A DNA stretch of 64,000 bases from Paraburkholderia phenazinium (GTDB lineage: Bacteria; Pseudomonadota; Gammaproteobacteria; Burkholderiales; Burkholderiaceae), in assembly GCF_900142845.1 (NCBI RefSeq), contig NZ_FSRU01000001.1, positions 3,596,001 through 3,660,000 on the forward strand, written 5' to 3'. Shown here in pieces: positions 55,401 to 63,094 of this stretch. A model generated the notes under the pieces. It worked only from the letters and a program-made list of their open reading frames with translations, searched no databases and had not been told where the DNA came from. The position numbers and the translations under genes were made by a program. The number at the start of each line of letters is the position of its first letter. Position 1 is the stretch's first letter.

Positions 55401-58400
55401 GTGATGATTGATCCACGCCAGATCGTGCGCACCATCGGGCCGCTTGAAAAGCGCCACATGCATCAGGCACGCCGCGTCCAGATCGATCAATTGCGGTGCG
55501 TCGAGCTCGAACCATTTAGCAAACGCTGACTCGTAGTCAGTACGGCTGCTCCAGTCGTGCGCGGCAAACGGCTCCGGCACCTCCGCGTACACGGCCTGCA
55601 GCATCGCGCCGCCGTGACCGCGCACGAAACGCGTGCGCAGCACCGCGTGCCGTGCAACGACGGTGCGCCACGCAGCGCGCATCGCGTCGAGATCGAGCGT
55701 GCCGCGCAGCGTTAGGCGCTTGCGGTTCAGGTAAGCACCCGGTTCCAGCAGGCTGTGGAAGATCAGCCCGGTTTGCAGCGGCGTCGCGGGGTAGATGTCT
55801 TCGATGGTATCGAGCGGCAGGTCGAGCGCATCGAGTTCATCCTGACTCAGCCGCGCGAGCGGGAAATCCGCCGCGCTTGCACGCGGCGTCGCCGCGGCAC
55901 AATGAGCGACCAGTCGTGCGACTTCGCGGTCGAAAGCAGCCAGCCATGCTTCGACGTCCGCTTGCGCGAGCACCGCCGGGTCGTAGCGCCAGCCGAGCGA
56001 CAGGCGGTCGCCCACGATCATGCCGTTGATGTCCAGCGTGTAGACGAGCTTTTCGTCGTCCGGTTGCGGATTGCCCGCCGCTTCGCTCGCAAAGCCGAAC
56101 GGGCCGTCGGCGGCGAGGCTTTGATCGAACTGGCCCAGATAGTTGAAGCTGATGCGCGGCGCACCGAACTGCGCGAGCGTTTCACGCTGCGCCGCTGTAC
56201 CGTAGGCGTGCAACCAGCCCCACGACAGGCCGTCATCCGGGAGCGAGCGCAGACGCTCTTTGGTCGCGATCAGCGCTTGCGCGTCATCTGGTTGCGCGGG
56301 CAACCAGACCGGGTAGCGAGACGTGAACCAGCCGACGGTGCGGCTCAGGTCCGAACCGTGGCTTTCGTTCAGGTCGCGGCCATGCCCTTCCAGCGCGAGC
56401 AACGCACCGTGGCTGCCGAGTGCGTTGGCGAGCGTACGCGTGAGTGCGGTCAGAAGCAGTTCGTCGACACCAAGACGGTATGCGCGCGGCGCGGCCCGGC
56501 GTAGCGCGGCGGTCGCTGCGGCGTCGAGGCGCCAGTCGATCCGGTGGCTCGATGCGGCGGTACCGCTTGGCGCCGCTAGTCCCGGCGTCGAACCGGTCAG
56601 CACATGCTGCCATGCATGCAACGCACCGGTCAGCCGATTCTCGTTCACGGCCTTACGCTGCGCGCCGACCCAGACGCTCCACGGTGTGCTAGCGCCGAGT
56701 GCCGGCGCTTTGCGTGCGAGCGTCGCTGTATAGGCTTCCTGAAGATCGGCTAGCAGGATGCGCCACGACACGCCGTCGACGGCGAGGTGATGGATCACCA
56801 GCAACAGACGCCCCGACGCGGCGCCGTGTGCTGTACCGTTCATTGTCGAAGGTACTTTGAAGTAAATCGCCTTCACGAGGCGACCCGCCTGCGGATCGAG
56901 ACTTTGTTGTGCGAGCTGGCCTTGCTCCGCCAACGCCGCTTGCCAATCACCCGGTGTGTCCGGCGCCACCGTCGCGCTTACCGCATTCCGCAGATCGACC
57001 ACACTCAGCAGCCCCGGCGGCGCATCGACCAGCACGCGCTGCGTCCAGCCATCCGGATGACGCTCGAAACGCAGACGCAAGGCATCATGACGTGCGACGA
57101 GCGCGTTCAGCGCGCGCTCCAGCGCATCCACCTCCAGTTCGCCGCGTACTTCGAGCAACACCGACTGGTTCCAATGCGGCTCCCCATTCGGATAACGCGT
57201 AAAGAACCACGCCTGAATTGGCGTCAACGGCAGTGCGTCACGCACTTCTGCGAGCGCCGCGCCGCCTTCCTCCAGCGGACGCATTACCGTAGCCAGGCGC
57301 GCCACCGTGGGATGCTCGAATACCTGGCGCGGCGTCAGCAACCAGCCTTGCGAGCGAGCACGGGCAATCAGTTGCAAGCTCAGAATCGAATCGCCGCCTA
57401 CGGCAAAGAAGTCGTCCTCGACGCCCAGACCTTCACGCCCGAGCACCGCTTCCCAGAGGGCCAGCAACACGCGCTCGGCGTCGTTGCGCGGTGCGATGTG
57501 TAGTTCGTTATCCGATCCATCGATTGCAGGGAGTGCCGCACGATCGACCTTGCCGTTGCGCATGAGCGGCAGCGCATCGAGTAACGCAATCGCCGAAGGC
57601 ACCATGTGCGCCGGCAACTGCTGCGCAAGCGCCTGCTGCAGCGAAGCGCTCTGCACGGTCATACCGTCTTTCGCGACCACGTAGGCGACCAGGCGCGGCG
57701 CGCCGAGATCCTTCGCAAGCACTACCACGGCATCCGCGACACCTGGCCGGCGGCGCAACGCCGCTTCGATTTCGCCCGGTTCGATGCGCAGGCCACGCAG
57801 CTTGACCTGCTGGTCGAGGCGTCCGAGGAAATCGATGGCGCCGTCGGGACGGCGACGGCACAGGTCGCCAGTGCGATACAGGCGTGCGCCAGGATGCGAC
57901 GGATCGGGAACGAAACGCTCGGCCGTCAGCGACGGCCGGTCAAGATAGCCACGCGCCAGCGTATGGCCGCCAATACCGAGTTCGCCGAGTGCGCCGACCG
58001 GCGCCTCGTTGCCGTCGCTATCCAGTACGCGAGCCGTACGCGAAGCGTACGGCACACCAATCGAAACGATCGGCTGCGACGCGTCGTCGGCGGTGGTGGC
58101 GCGATACATGCACGCCACCGTCGTTTCGGTTGGACCGTACAGATTCGCGAGGCCGATATGACCGAGTGGGCCGCCGCGCCATTGCGCAAGCGCATCGCCC
58201 GGCAAGCCCTCGCCGCCGACCGTGATCTGCCGCAGTGCAGCAAGCGCGTCTGCCGGCGGCGGGTTGCGTAGCCATTGTTGCCAGTATGCCGTGGGCAGGC
58301 GCGAGAACGTCACGCGTGCATCGATCAGATGCCGGCTCGTCGTCTCGATGTCCCACGCCTCGGGGCCGCGCATTTCGACCTTGCCGCCGCGCAGCAACGC

Positions 58401-60557
58401 GGGCAGCAGTTCGTGCAGTGCGACGTCGAAGTTGATCGTCGACGATTGCAGCACCGTGTCGCTCGCATCGATGCGATGCGCCGCGATGAAGTCGTCGAGG
58501 TGGGCAGCGAATGCGCCGTGGGTGATGGCGACGCCCTTCGGCCGGCCTGTCGATCCCGAGGTGTAGATCACATAGGCCAGTTGCTCGGGATGGGGCGAGT
58601 GCGCCGGCGTAGCGCTCGCGCTCGTGTCCTTGCCCGCCCCGCCATCCAGCGCATGGACATCGATCACCGTACGACCGGCGAACAATGCACCACATTGCTC
58701 ACGTGTCGCGCGATCGGTCAGCAGCACGCGCACGTTCGCGTCGTCCATCATCAGCGCGAGGCGCTCGGCCGGATAAGCGGGATCGAGCGGCACGAACGCG
58801 CCCGGCGATTTGAGCGTGCCGAGCAGCGACGCCACCATACCGATCGAGCGCGTCATGCAGATACCGACCCGCTCATCCGCGCGCACGCCCGCAACGGCGA
58901 GTTGCCGCGCGATCCGGTTGGCCCATGCGTCGAGTGCGGCATACGTCGTGCGCTCCCCTTCGCAATGCACAGCAAGCTCGTGCGGCTGCCGCGCCACGCT
59001 TGCCGCGAAGCGCGCAGGCACCGGCTCGAAGGTCTTTTGCGCGGGCATGGCAGGGATCTCGCGCACCAGTTCGAAGCAGCCTAGCGGCACGGCCGCGTCG
59101 CGCGCAATCTGCTCAAGCAAGCCAACGTAATGATCGAGCATCTGTGCGATGACCGAACCGTCGAACAGATCCTCTGCGTAGGTCAGCGAGACTTCAAGAC
59201 CGTGCGTGCGGTCGCGCGCGGCCAGCACCAGATCGAAACGCGCGGTCTGCGTATCGATCTCATGATGGGACACGTCGAGCCCCGGCAACGGCGGCATGTC
59301 GCGATCCGCGCCGAGGTAGTTGAACATGGCCTGGAACAGCGGCGTGTGGCCGAAGCTGCGCTGCGGCTGAAGCGCGTCGACCACCTTGGTGAACGGCAGC
59401 TCGGCACTGGCATGCGCTTCGAGCACGCGCTCGCGCACCTGAGCCAGCAGGTCGGCGAACGTCGCGAGGCCCGCGAATTCGGTGCGCACCACCAGCGTGT
59501 TGACGAAGAAGCCGATCGCCAGCGCCACCTCCGTGCGGTCGCGGCCGGCAACCGGCACGCCGACGCGAATGTCGCGCTGGCCGCTGTAACGGGCCAGCAA
59601 TACGTCGTACGCCGAGAGCAGCACCATGAAGAGCGTCGCATCGCCCGCCTCGCCGATCTGGCCCAACGTCGCACGCAGCGCCGGCGGCAGCACGCACGTC
59701 ACGCGCGCGCCGGCACCGCTGCGCATGCCGGTGCGCGAGCGCGCATGCGGCAATTCCAGCACCGGATGCTCGGTACCGAGGCGTTCGCGCCAGTAATCGA
59801 GCTGGCGTTCGAGCGCATCCTCGTCGAACCATTCGCGCTGCCATTGCGCGTAGTCGCCGTATTGCACGGGTGGTGTGCCGGTAGCCCCTGTGGTCAGTGC
59901 CCCATCAATCGCGCCCGCTTCCGCCTCTTCCACACACGCCCGATAAGCAGCCGTAAATTCAGCCACAAAAACATCAATCGACACACCGTCTGCAACGATG
60001 TGATGCACGGCGATATGCAGCACATGATCGTCCGCCGCGCGACGGACCAAGGCCACGCGCAACAGCGGACCGTGCTCGAGATCGAACGGTAACGCGGAGC
60101 GGCCAGCCAGCAGCGCGTCGAGCGCCGCTTCCGGATCGCGGCCGCCCTCGAGCTCGAATTCATCCCAACCGTACCGGCGCTCGCCTGCGATCTGGAACGG
60201 CACGCCGTCGACTTCTTCGAAACGCTGCCGCAGACTCTCGTGCGCATCGACCACCCGGTCGAGCGCCGTGCGCAACACGCGCGCGTCGAGCCGGCCGCGC
60301 AGACGCACCGCACCGGTGACGTTGTACGCGGCACTCGCGGGATCGAGACGCCACAGAAACCACAAACGCTCCTGCGCGTGCGAGAGCGCAAAACGACGCT
60401 CGCCGCCCGGAAACGGCACAATCGGCAAGCGCGAGGGGTCGATGCCGCGCTGTTTCAGGCGCGCGCGGAACGCCGCGCGCTTCTCCGGCGGCAACGCAAC
60501 GTACGCCTTCGAAATCGACAGCAGGTCCTTCGACGCTTCGCTTGCAGTTTGACTCAT
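49446..60557 (-). CDS. NRPS, modules 5-7: C-A-T-E-C-A-T-C-A(Gly)-T
   Basis: A 3703-residue elongation synthetase, the largest gene here. Order with approximate residues: C, LCL with HHIVADGVS near 187; A near 666; T GGDS near 1056; E HHLAVDGVSWR near 1256; C, DCL with HHALADGWS near 1720; A near 2193; T GGHS near 2581; C, LCL with HHIAADGWS near 2776; A near 3259; T GGHS near 3641. Codes are DVHRTGLVAK (module 5), DGEDTGTVTK (module 6) and DILQLGMIWK (module 7, the known Gly pocket). His239 and Arg278 in module 5 suit an anionic side chain, so graminine is a candidate. ATG at 60557 matches the family's SKAYVALPPEKRAAFRARL start; ATG at 60602 is an alternative. Neither has a strong ribosome site. 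Confidence 0.93.
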   Translation of the reverse strand: MSQTASEASKDLLSISKAYVALPPEKRAAFRARLKQRGIDPSRLPIVPFPGGERRFALSHAQERLWFLWRLDPASAAYNVTGAVRLRGRLDARVLRTALDRVVDAHESLRQRFEEVDGVPFQIAGERRYGWDEFELEGGRDPEAALDALLAGRSALPFDLEHGPLLRVALVRRAADDHVLHIAVHHIVADGVSIDVFVAEFTAAYRACVEEAEAGAIDGALTTGATGTPPVQYGDYAQWQREWFDEDALERQLDYWRERLGTEHPVLELPHARSRTGMRSGAGARVTCVLPPALRATLGQIGEAGDATLFMVLLSAYDVLLARYSGQRDIRVGVPVAGRDRTEVALAIGFFVNTLVVRTEFAGLATFADLLAQVRERVLEAHASAELPFTKVVDALQPQRSFGHTPLFQAMFNYLGADRDMPPLPGLDVSHHEIDTQTARFDLVLAARDRTHGLEVSLTYAEDLFDGSVIAQMLDHYVGLLEQIARDAAVPLGCFELVREIPAMPAQKTFEPVPARFAASVARQPHELAVHCEGERTTYAALDAWANRIARQLAVAGVRADERVGICMTRSIGMVASLLGTLKSPGAFVPLDPAYPAERLALMMDDANVRVLLTDRATREQCGALFAGRTVIDVHALDGGAGKDTSASATPAHSPHPEQLAYVIYTSGSTGRPKGVAITHGAFAAHLDDFIAAHRIDASDTVLQSSTINFDVALHELLPALLRGGKVEMRGPEAWDIETTSRHLIDARVTFSRLPTAYWQQWLRNPPPADALAALRQITVGGEGLPGDALAQWRGGPLGHIGLANLYGPTETTVACMYRATTADDASQPIVSIGVPYASRTARVLDSDGNEAPVGALGELGIGGHTLARGYLDRPSLTAERFVPDPSHPGARLYRTGDLCRRRPDGAIDFLGRLDQQVKLRGLRIEPGEIEAALRRRPGVADAVVVLAKDLGAPRLVAYVVAKDGMTVQSASLQQALAQQLPAHMVPSAIALLDALPLMRNGKVDRAALPAIDGSDNELHIAPRNDAERVLLALWEAVLGREGLGVEDDFFAVGGDSILSLQLIARARSQGWLLTPRQVFEHPTVARLATVMRPLEEGGAALAEVRDALPLTPIQAWFFTRYPNGEPHWNQSVLLEVRGELEVDALERALNALVARHDALRLRFERHPDGWTQRVLVDAPPGLLSVVDLRNAVSATVAPDTPGDWQAALAEQGQLAQQSLDPQAGRLVKAIYFKVPSTMNGTAHGAASGRLLLVIHHLAVDGVSWRILLADLQEAYTATLARKAPALGASTPWSVWVGAQRKAVNENRLTGALHAWQHVLTGSTPGLAAPSGTAASSHRIDWRLDAAATAALRRAAPRAYRLGVDELLLTALTRTLANALGSHGALLALEGHGRDLNESHGSDLSRTVGWFTSRYPVWLPAQPDDAQALIATKERLRSLPDDGLSWGWLHAYGTAAQRETLAQFGAPRISFNYLGQFDQSLAADGPFGFASEAAGNPQPDDEKLVYTLDINGMIVGDRLSLGWRYDPAVLAQADVEAWLAAFDREVARLVAHCAAATPRASAADFPLARLSQDELDALDLPLDTIEDIYPATPLQTGLIFHSLLEPGAYLNRKRLTLRGTLDLDAMRAAWRTVVARHAVLRTRFVRGHGGAMLQAVYAEVPEPFAAHDWSSRTDYESAFAKWFELDAPQLIDLDAACLMHVALFKRPDGAHDLAWINHHALADGWSNAQLLGELSRAYRAASRGETPLLDPVVPYRSYLEWLREQPDVGEWWRARLARVDRPALLLDSVPSLPDKASRGVRTGSAFLHRAQTLDAALGAALVQAAQTYGVTLNTLIQGAWALVLARYGNRRQVAFGVTVAGRPADLPGSAAIQGLFINSLPLWVDMPAHQPVAEWLRGLQTYNVELRQAGHAPLSSIQQWAGAGFGTLFDSLLVFENFPVDPALNDGSLGLSVASSESFERTHYPLTLGVVPGERIALEWSWDAQRLPEATLDVLQRAYVDLLTQLTHGETQTATLSRLRVAGRDAASGATSGSAAHAYRSVVERFEAAVRERPGALAVHCDGATLSYRELDQWANRIARRLATEGVCREARVGVCVERSPALIAALLGVLKAGAAYVPLDPAYPRDRLRDMIDDAGLATLLTDASTHAAHAELIASVLCAEIRVDQIATTEPGYDLGYPLHPAQLAYVIYTSGSTGKPKGVGIDHGALSLHLDDFIAENTLSAADRALQFATVNFDGAVEHIFATLAVGASLELRGPVLWSGAEFSRVLRERNVTVADLPTGYWKQWAQQLSEDTAGFALRRVTVGGEALPGSAVAQWLTGPLKDIPLVNTYGPTEATVTTSGQTVTADHAASVAVSIGLPWASRIYRILDADGEPVPGGALGELCIGGATLARGYLGRPAQTAERFVPDPFGPSGSRLYRTGDLCRWLADGSVAYLGRLDDQVKVRGYRIELGEIERALCVQPGVAEAVAIVRGDQEAKRLLAYVVAASGKAALSGVVLREALTRTLPAYMVPSAIVPLDVLPTLPNGKLDRKALPDVDGDNTDYVAPQTEMETLLAGIWQSVLGIERVGARDDFFALGGHSLLALQVAARLQRALGREIALRTLFDHPVLSALAVALDEVVAESLNKRSLKPVRRLRRREVQPTHGQERLWFLWRLAPDNPAYHLSLAVKVDGALDASALRLALASVVRRHEMLHSRFEERDGAPWLIVDEHLDCEWSEAAFPDISDTAHPSLAAWLRDGAARPFDLARGPVLRAQLARLGDGSHVFGLVVHHIAADGWSMNLLIDELLTAYAAHRSGQVPAFAPLPVQYADFAVWQRETLDAAALDRQLDYWRTCLGDEQPLLELPADRPRPALRSAQGGQVEGVLDQPLADALQGFARRRDATVFMTLLAAFHALLHRYGGQRDIRVGIPLSGREPLEIEPLIGFFVNTAVIRADLTGALPFDALLAQVKQRVLEAQANQDVPFAQIVDALQPTRAANHTPLFQAMFNLDVPAGPLDRHAGTALRLQPLGGQRTAAQFDLTLSVSIADRVKLSFSYAVDLFERATVERLLRDYVGVLTQLVQEDIAPKTPRLRDFVLEARPVAQRGASEPFASSARFVSVHARIAEQARRSPDVIALRCDGATLSYRQLDERAAQLAQRLLRRGVSAEGRVGVCVTRSLQMVVAVLAVMKAGAAYVPLDPGYPAAHLGGMIDDAMLACTLVDAAGRERLEEIAGEHVFVDVDVEVSSAGQDSKQSAEDFPLTPVRADQLAYVIYTSGSTGKPKGVAVAHGALSRFLDSMQSRLTLGADDVWLAVTTLSFDIAALELYLPLLAGATIELATREAVADGRRLAALLDTSKASVMQATPMGWRVLLDGGWQGQRNGSTPLRALSGGEALPADLADALQTRGVQLWNMYGPTETTIWSSAARLDVGTPITLGAPLEHTTLMVLDADGNPVPDNGIGELCIGGDNLARGYTRRAGLTAERFVPDPHGAPGARLYRTGDLCRVRSHGPLEYLGRADQQVKLRGFRIELGETEAALRALDGVADAVCQIQGEGTARRLVAFITGEADPAALRALLASRLPAQQIPAQVARLEALPLTSNGKLNRKALPLLTSGATEAYRPPVTATQILLCRVWTEVLGAAQVGIDDDFFALGGHSLLAVRVAARVGEALGRKIELALLFAHPVLADLAAQLDSVAATQGEGPDALDALQDLMDSL

Positions 60558-60624
60558 GAATGATCTTGATTCGAGAGGGTTTCCGACCGCCGGCGCACTC
60601 ATGTGCGCCGTAGCCGAAGGGGGT

Positions 60625-61599
60625 TCAGGCCGTCATTGCGACCAGCACGCGCCGCTTGCCGGCGAACGGCGCGCGGCCATGCGACATCAGCAGGTTGTCG
60701 AGGATCAGCGTGTCGGCGGCCTGCCAGGCGAACGACAACGTCGTCTCGCGATAGACCGCGCGGATTTCGTCGAGCATCGCGGCGTCGATCGACGTGCCGT
60801 CGCCGAAGAACGTATTGCGCGGCAAACGGTCGTCGTCGACAACTTCCAGCAGCGCCTCGCGCACCACAGGCGGCAGGTTCGACACATGAAACAGATGCGC
60901 CTGGTTGAACCACACCGTCTCGCCGGTCACCGGATGACGCAACTCCGACTGGCACACCTGGCGCGTACGCAACGCCTCGCCGTCGTCGAGCCACTCATAG
61001 TCGATCCGGTTGGCACGGCAATACTGTTCGACCTGGTCACGCTCGCCGGTGCCGAACACCTGCTCCCACGGCAGATCGAGACCGTTACCGTAGTTGCGCA
61101 CGTACATCACCTGCCGTTCGGCGAAATGTCGGCGCAACGCGGGGTCGAGCCGTTCGTAGACAAGACGGCTATCGGCAACCGGCGTCGCGCCGCCCTGCTC
61201 CGCCGCGATGTCGCAGTAGAACCAGATCGAGGCAGGCCAGTTGAGCGTGTAGGATTGCTCATTATGTTGATCGATCCATTGATCGGCCGGATACTCGGTC
61301 GACGAATACACGCCTTTCTCGACCTTGCTGCGCGGTGTCGAGCCGAATTCGTAGGTCAGCAGCGGTTGCCCGAAGCTTGTGACGAGTCGATCGAAACCGG
61401 CGGCGCCGAGCGCATCGAAGCCGCGCAGCAGCACGCCGCCATAGGTCGTCCTGGCGCGCGCAACCCGTTCCCGCAACTGCGGCAGGCACGCGTCCACATT
61501 GAGCGCGCCCTGCGGACTCAGCACCAGCACGCGCGAGCCGTTTTGCTCCAGCACCTGTTCGCTGAGCACCTCGTCGATACCGCTGATCAATGTATCCAT
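60625..61599 (-). CDS. SyrP/TauD-type Fe(II)/2-oxoglutarate dioxygenase, probable aspartyl beta-hydroxylase
   Basis: A 324-residue non-heme iron oxygenase. The facial triad is visible as His112-Asn-Glu114 (IDQHNEQSY) and His307 (LMSHGRAPF), with Arg317 (GKRRVLV) for 2-oxoglutarate. A Glu in place of the usual Asp is seen in some SyrP-like enzymes. SyrP hydroxylates carrier-bound Asp at C-beta. The only Asp-specific module in this locus is module 1 of the FAAL-NRPS, so beta-hydroxy-Asp at position 1 is the likely product, a known iron ligand in gramibactin-type siderophores. ATG at 61599 has GAAGG seven bases upstream and overlaps the thioesterase gene by 13 bases. No fused hydroxylase or interface domain is present in the NRPSs. 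Confidence 0.85.
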   Translation of the reverse strand: MDTLISGIDEVLSEQVLEQNGSRVLVLSPQGALNVDACLPQLRERVARARTTYGGVLLRGFDALGAAGFDRLVTSFGQPLLTYEFGSTPRSKVEKGVYSSTEYPADQWIDQHNEQSYTLNWPASIWFYCDIAAEQGGATPVADSRLVYERLDPALRRHFAERQVMYVRNYGNGLDLPWEQVFGTGERDQVEQYCRANRIDYEWLDDGEALRTRQVCQSELRHPVTGETVWFNQAHLFHVSNLPPVVREALLEVVDDDRLPRNTFFGDGTSIDAAMLDEIRAVYRETTLSFAWQAADTLILDNLLMSHGRAPFAGKRRVLVAMTA

Positions 61600-62441
61600 G
61601 CTTCGGCCTTCGATAGACGCGCCGGCGCAGCGTGAGCCGACTGCGCGAGCGCATCCGCAAGAGAGGTGGCGACACGCGCGAGCACAGGCTCGGGCGCGCC
61701 GTCGAGATAGAAATGGCCGCCGTCGAAACGATGCAGCACGCACGTGGCGCGCGTTTCCTCACGCCAGGCTGCGACGTCTTCGACGCATGCGGTGGCGCTG
61801 TCGTCGCGGCCCATGAACACGTCGACCGGACAGTCGAGCGGCGAGCGAACGGTGAGCCTTGGCGAGGTCTGTGCAATGCCGGCCTCGTCATTCAACTCGC
61901 GCCGATAGGTGCCGCAAAGATGGAAGTCGGCCCGCAACAGCGGCAGCACGAAGTCGATAAAGTCGCGGTCCTCGAGCAGCTCCGCAGGCGTGCCGCCGAG
62001 TTCGCGCAGCCTGTCGACCATCGCGTCGTGCGTGCAGTCGAGCCAATGTGTCTCCCGCTTACGGCGCCTCGGCGCAACCGAACCCGAGGCGCCGAACCAT
62101 ACCGGCGCGAGACCGTGACGCTCGCGCAGTGCGTGGATCAGTTCGAGCCCGACCAGCGCGCCCATGCTGTGGCCGAACACCGCAAACGGCATCTCGCCAT
62201 CGAGCCGTCCCTCTAGATCGACGAGCAACGCGTCGACCAGCGCGGGCCATTCCGTATGCGCGGGCAGCGCACGACGCGCGCCATGCCCCGGCAATTCCAG
62301 CGGCTCAACCTGCACGCCGCGCGGCAAACGCTGCGCCCAGCGCCGATACAGCATGGCGTTACCACCCGCATGCGGCAGACAGAACAAGCGCACCGGCTGC
62401 AATGCGATCGGCACGGCAGGCACCGCGACGGATCCGGTCAT
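61587..62441 (-). CDS. Type II thioesterase (GrsT family)
   Basis: A 284-residue alpha/beta hydrolase that removes misloaded acyl groups from NRPS carrier proteins. The catalytic triad is readable: Ser92 in GHSMG, an Asp near 213 in FMGRDDSAT, and His243 in FDGGHFYLDG. The N-terminal LFCLPHAGGNAMLYRRW is diagnostic of the family. The start lies three bases after the MbtH stop codon, so the two are coupled. The C-terminus runs about 20 residues past the usual end into the dioxygenase start region. Confidence 0.93.
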   Translation of the reverse strand: MTGSVAVPAVPIALQPVRLFCLPHAGGNAMLYRRWAQRLPRGVQVEPLELPGHGARRALPAHTEWPALVDALLVDLEGRLDGEMPFAVFGHSMGALVGLELIHALRERHGLAPVWFGASGSVAPRRRKRETHWLDCTHDAMVDRLRELGGTPAELLEDRDFIDFVLPLLRADFHLCGTYRRELNDEAGIAQTSPRLTVRSPLDCPVDVFMGRDDSATACVEDVAAWREETRATCVLHRFDGGHFYLDGAPEPVLARVATSLADALAQSAHAAPARLSKAEAWIH

Positions 62442-62444
62442 CGA

Positions 62445-62690
62445 TCAGGCCGCCGATCCCGCGCGCGCCGCGGTTTCTCGGGCTACGTCCTCGGCCATCG
62501 CCTTGCGAAGGCTCAAGGGACGCATGTCGGTCCAGACCTCATCGATCCATGCAAGGCACTCGGCCCGCTTGCCGGACTTGCCCGCTTCGCGCCAGCCTGC
62601 GGGAATCGCCTTGTAGTCCGGCCAGATCGAGTACTGCTCTTCGTCATTGACGACTACGTGGAAATTTGTGTCTTCATCGCCCCAGCTCAT
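62445..62690 (-). CDS. MbtH-like NRPS chaperone
   Basis: An 81-residue protein that binds and activates NRPS adenylation domains. It carries the whole family signature: [19 protein letters not shown] and later WTDMRPLSL, with the three invariant Trp (residues 23, 33 and 53). ATG at 62690 is preferred to an upstream in-frame start at 62735 because GGAG lies six bases before it and the protein then begins MSWGDED, near the usual family length of 60-80. It is the first gene of the operon running through to the permease. It is the only MbtH in the window, so it likely serves all eight adenylation domains. Confidence 0.95.
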   Translation of the reverse strand: MSWGDEDTNFHVVVNDEEQYSIWPDYKAIPAGWREAGKSGKRAECLAWIDEVWTDMRPLSLRKAMAEDVARETAARAGSAA

Positions 62691-62720
62691 TGAACGCTCC
62701 GCTGTAGATTGTTGAATCGC

Positions 62721-62739
62721 TTGAATAAGTATCATTCAC
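62721..62739 (-). promoter_or_regulatory. Weaker Fur-like site next to the MbtH start
   Basis: Read on the minus strand, GTGAATGATACTTATTCAA matches about 12 of 19 Fur consensus positions. It is 31 bases upstream of the MbtH start codon and could be a second operator below the main site at 62851. Confidence 0.4.
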
Positions 62740-62850
62740 ATCTGAGCTCGCCACACGTCTCGCCTGATTCGACTCGGCAGCAGGCCCGCGTCGTTTCGGA
62801 CCGGTCCGTCCTCACATTCGCCGGCATCGAAACGGGTGTGAAGGTGTTGC

Positions 62851-62869
62851 GCAAATGAGAATCATTTGT
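62851..62869 (-). promoter_or_regulatory. Fur box for the MbtH-led operon
   Basis: GCAAATGAGAATCATTTGT matches 13 of 19 Fur consensus positions and has strong dyad symmetry. It lies 161 bases upstream of MbtH on the minus strand, and faces the second box at 63018 across the divergent promoter region. Confidence 0.8.
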
Positions 62870-63017
62870 GTTTAGACGCGTAAATTAGAGGGCGCGCTAC
62901 CCTTTGTCAAGGAGTTTTGGCGGCCGCAAAGCTCGCCCCTAGGCCCATGCGGCCTTCGTCACACCTGCCAGCCAGCCGTCTGGCCAGCCGATACGCATAA
63001 CCTCATCGGCAAAATAT

Positions 63018-63036
63018 TCAAATGAGAATCATTTGC
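63018..63036 (+). promoter_or_regulatory. Fur box for the divergent nitroreductase gene
   Basis: TCAAATGAGAATCATTTGC matches 13 of 19 consensus positions and shares AAATGAGAATCATTTG with the box at 62851. It ends 58 bases before the nitroreductase start codon. The bases between the two boxes (62870-63017) hold no gene and presumably the divergent promoters. Confidence 0.8.
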
Positions 63037-63094
63037 ATTAACGACCAATCTGTCTCATCATTGGCGTCATGCCAACACTGTGATGCCGCCTCTC

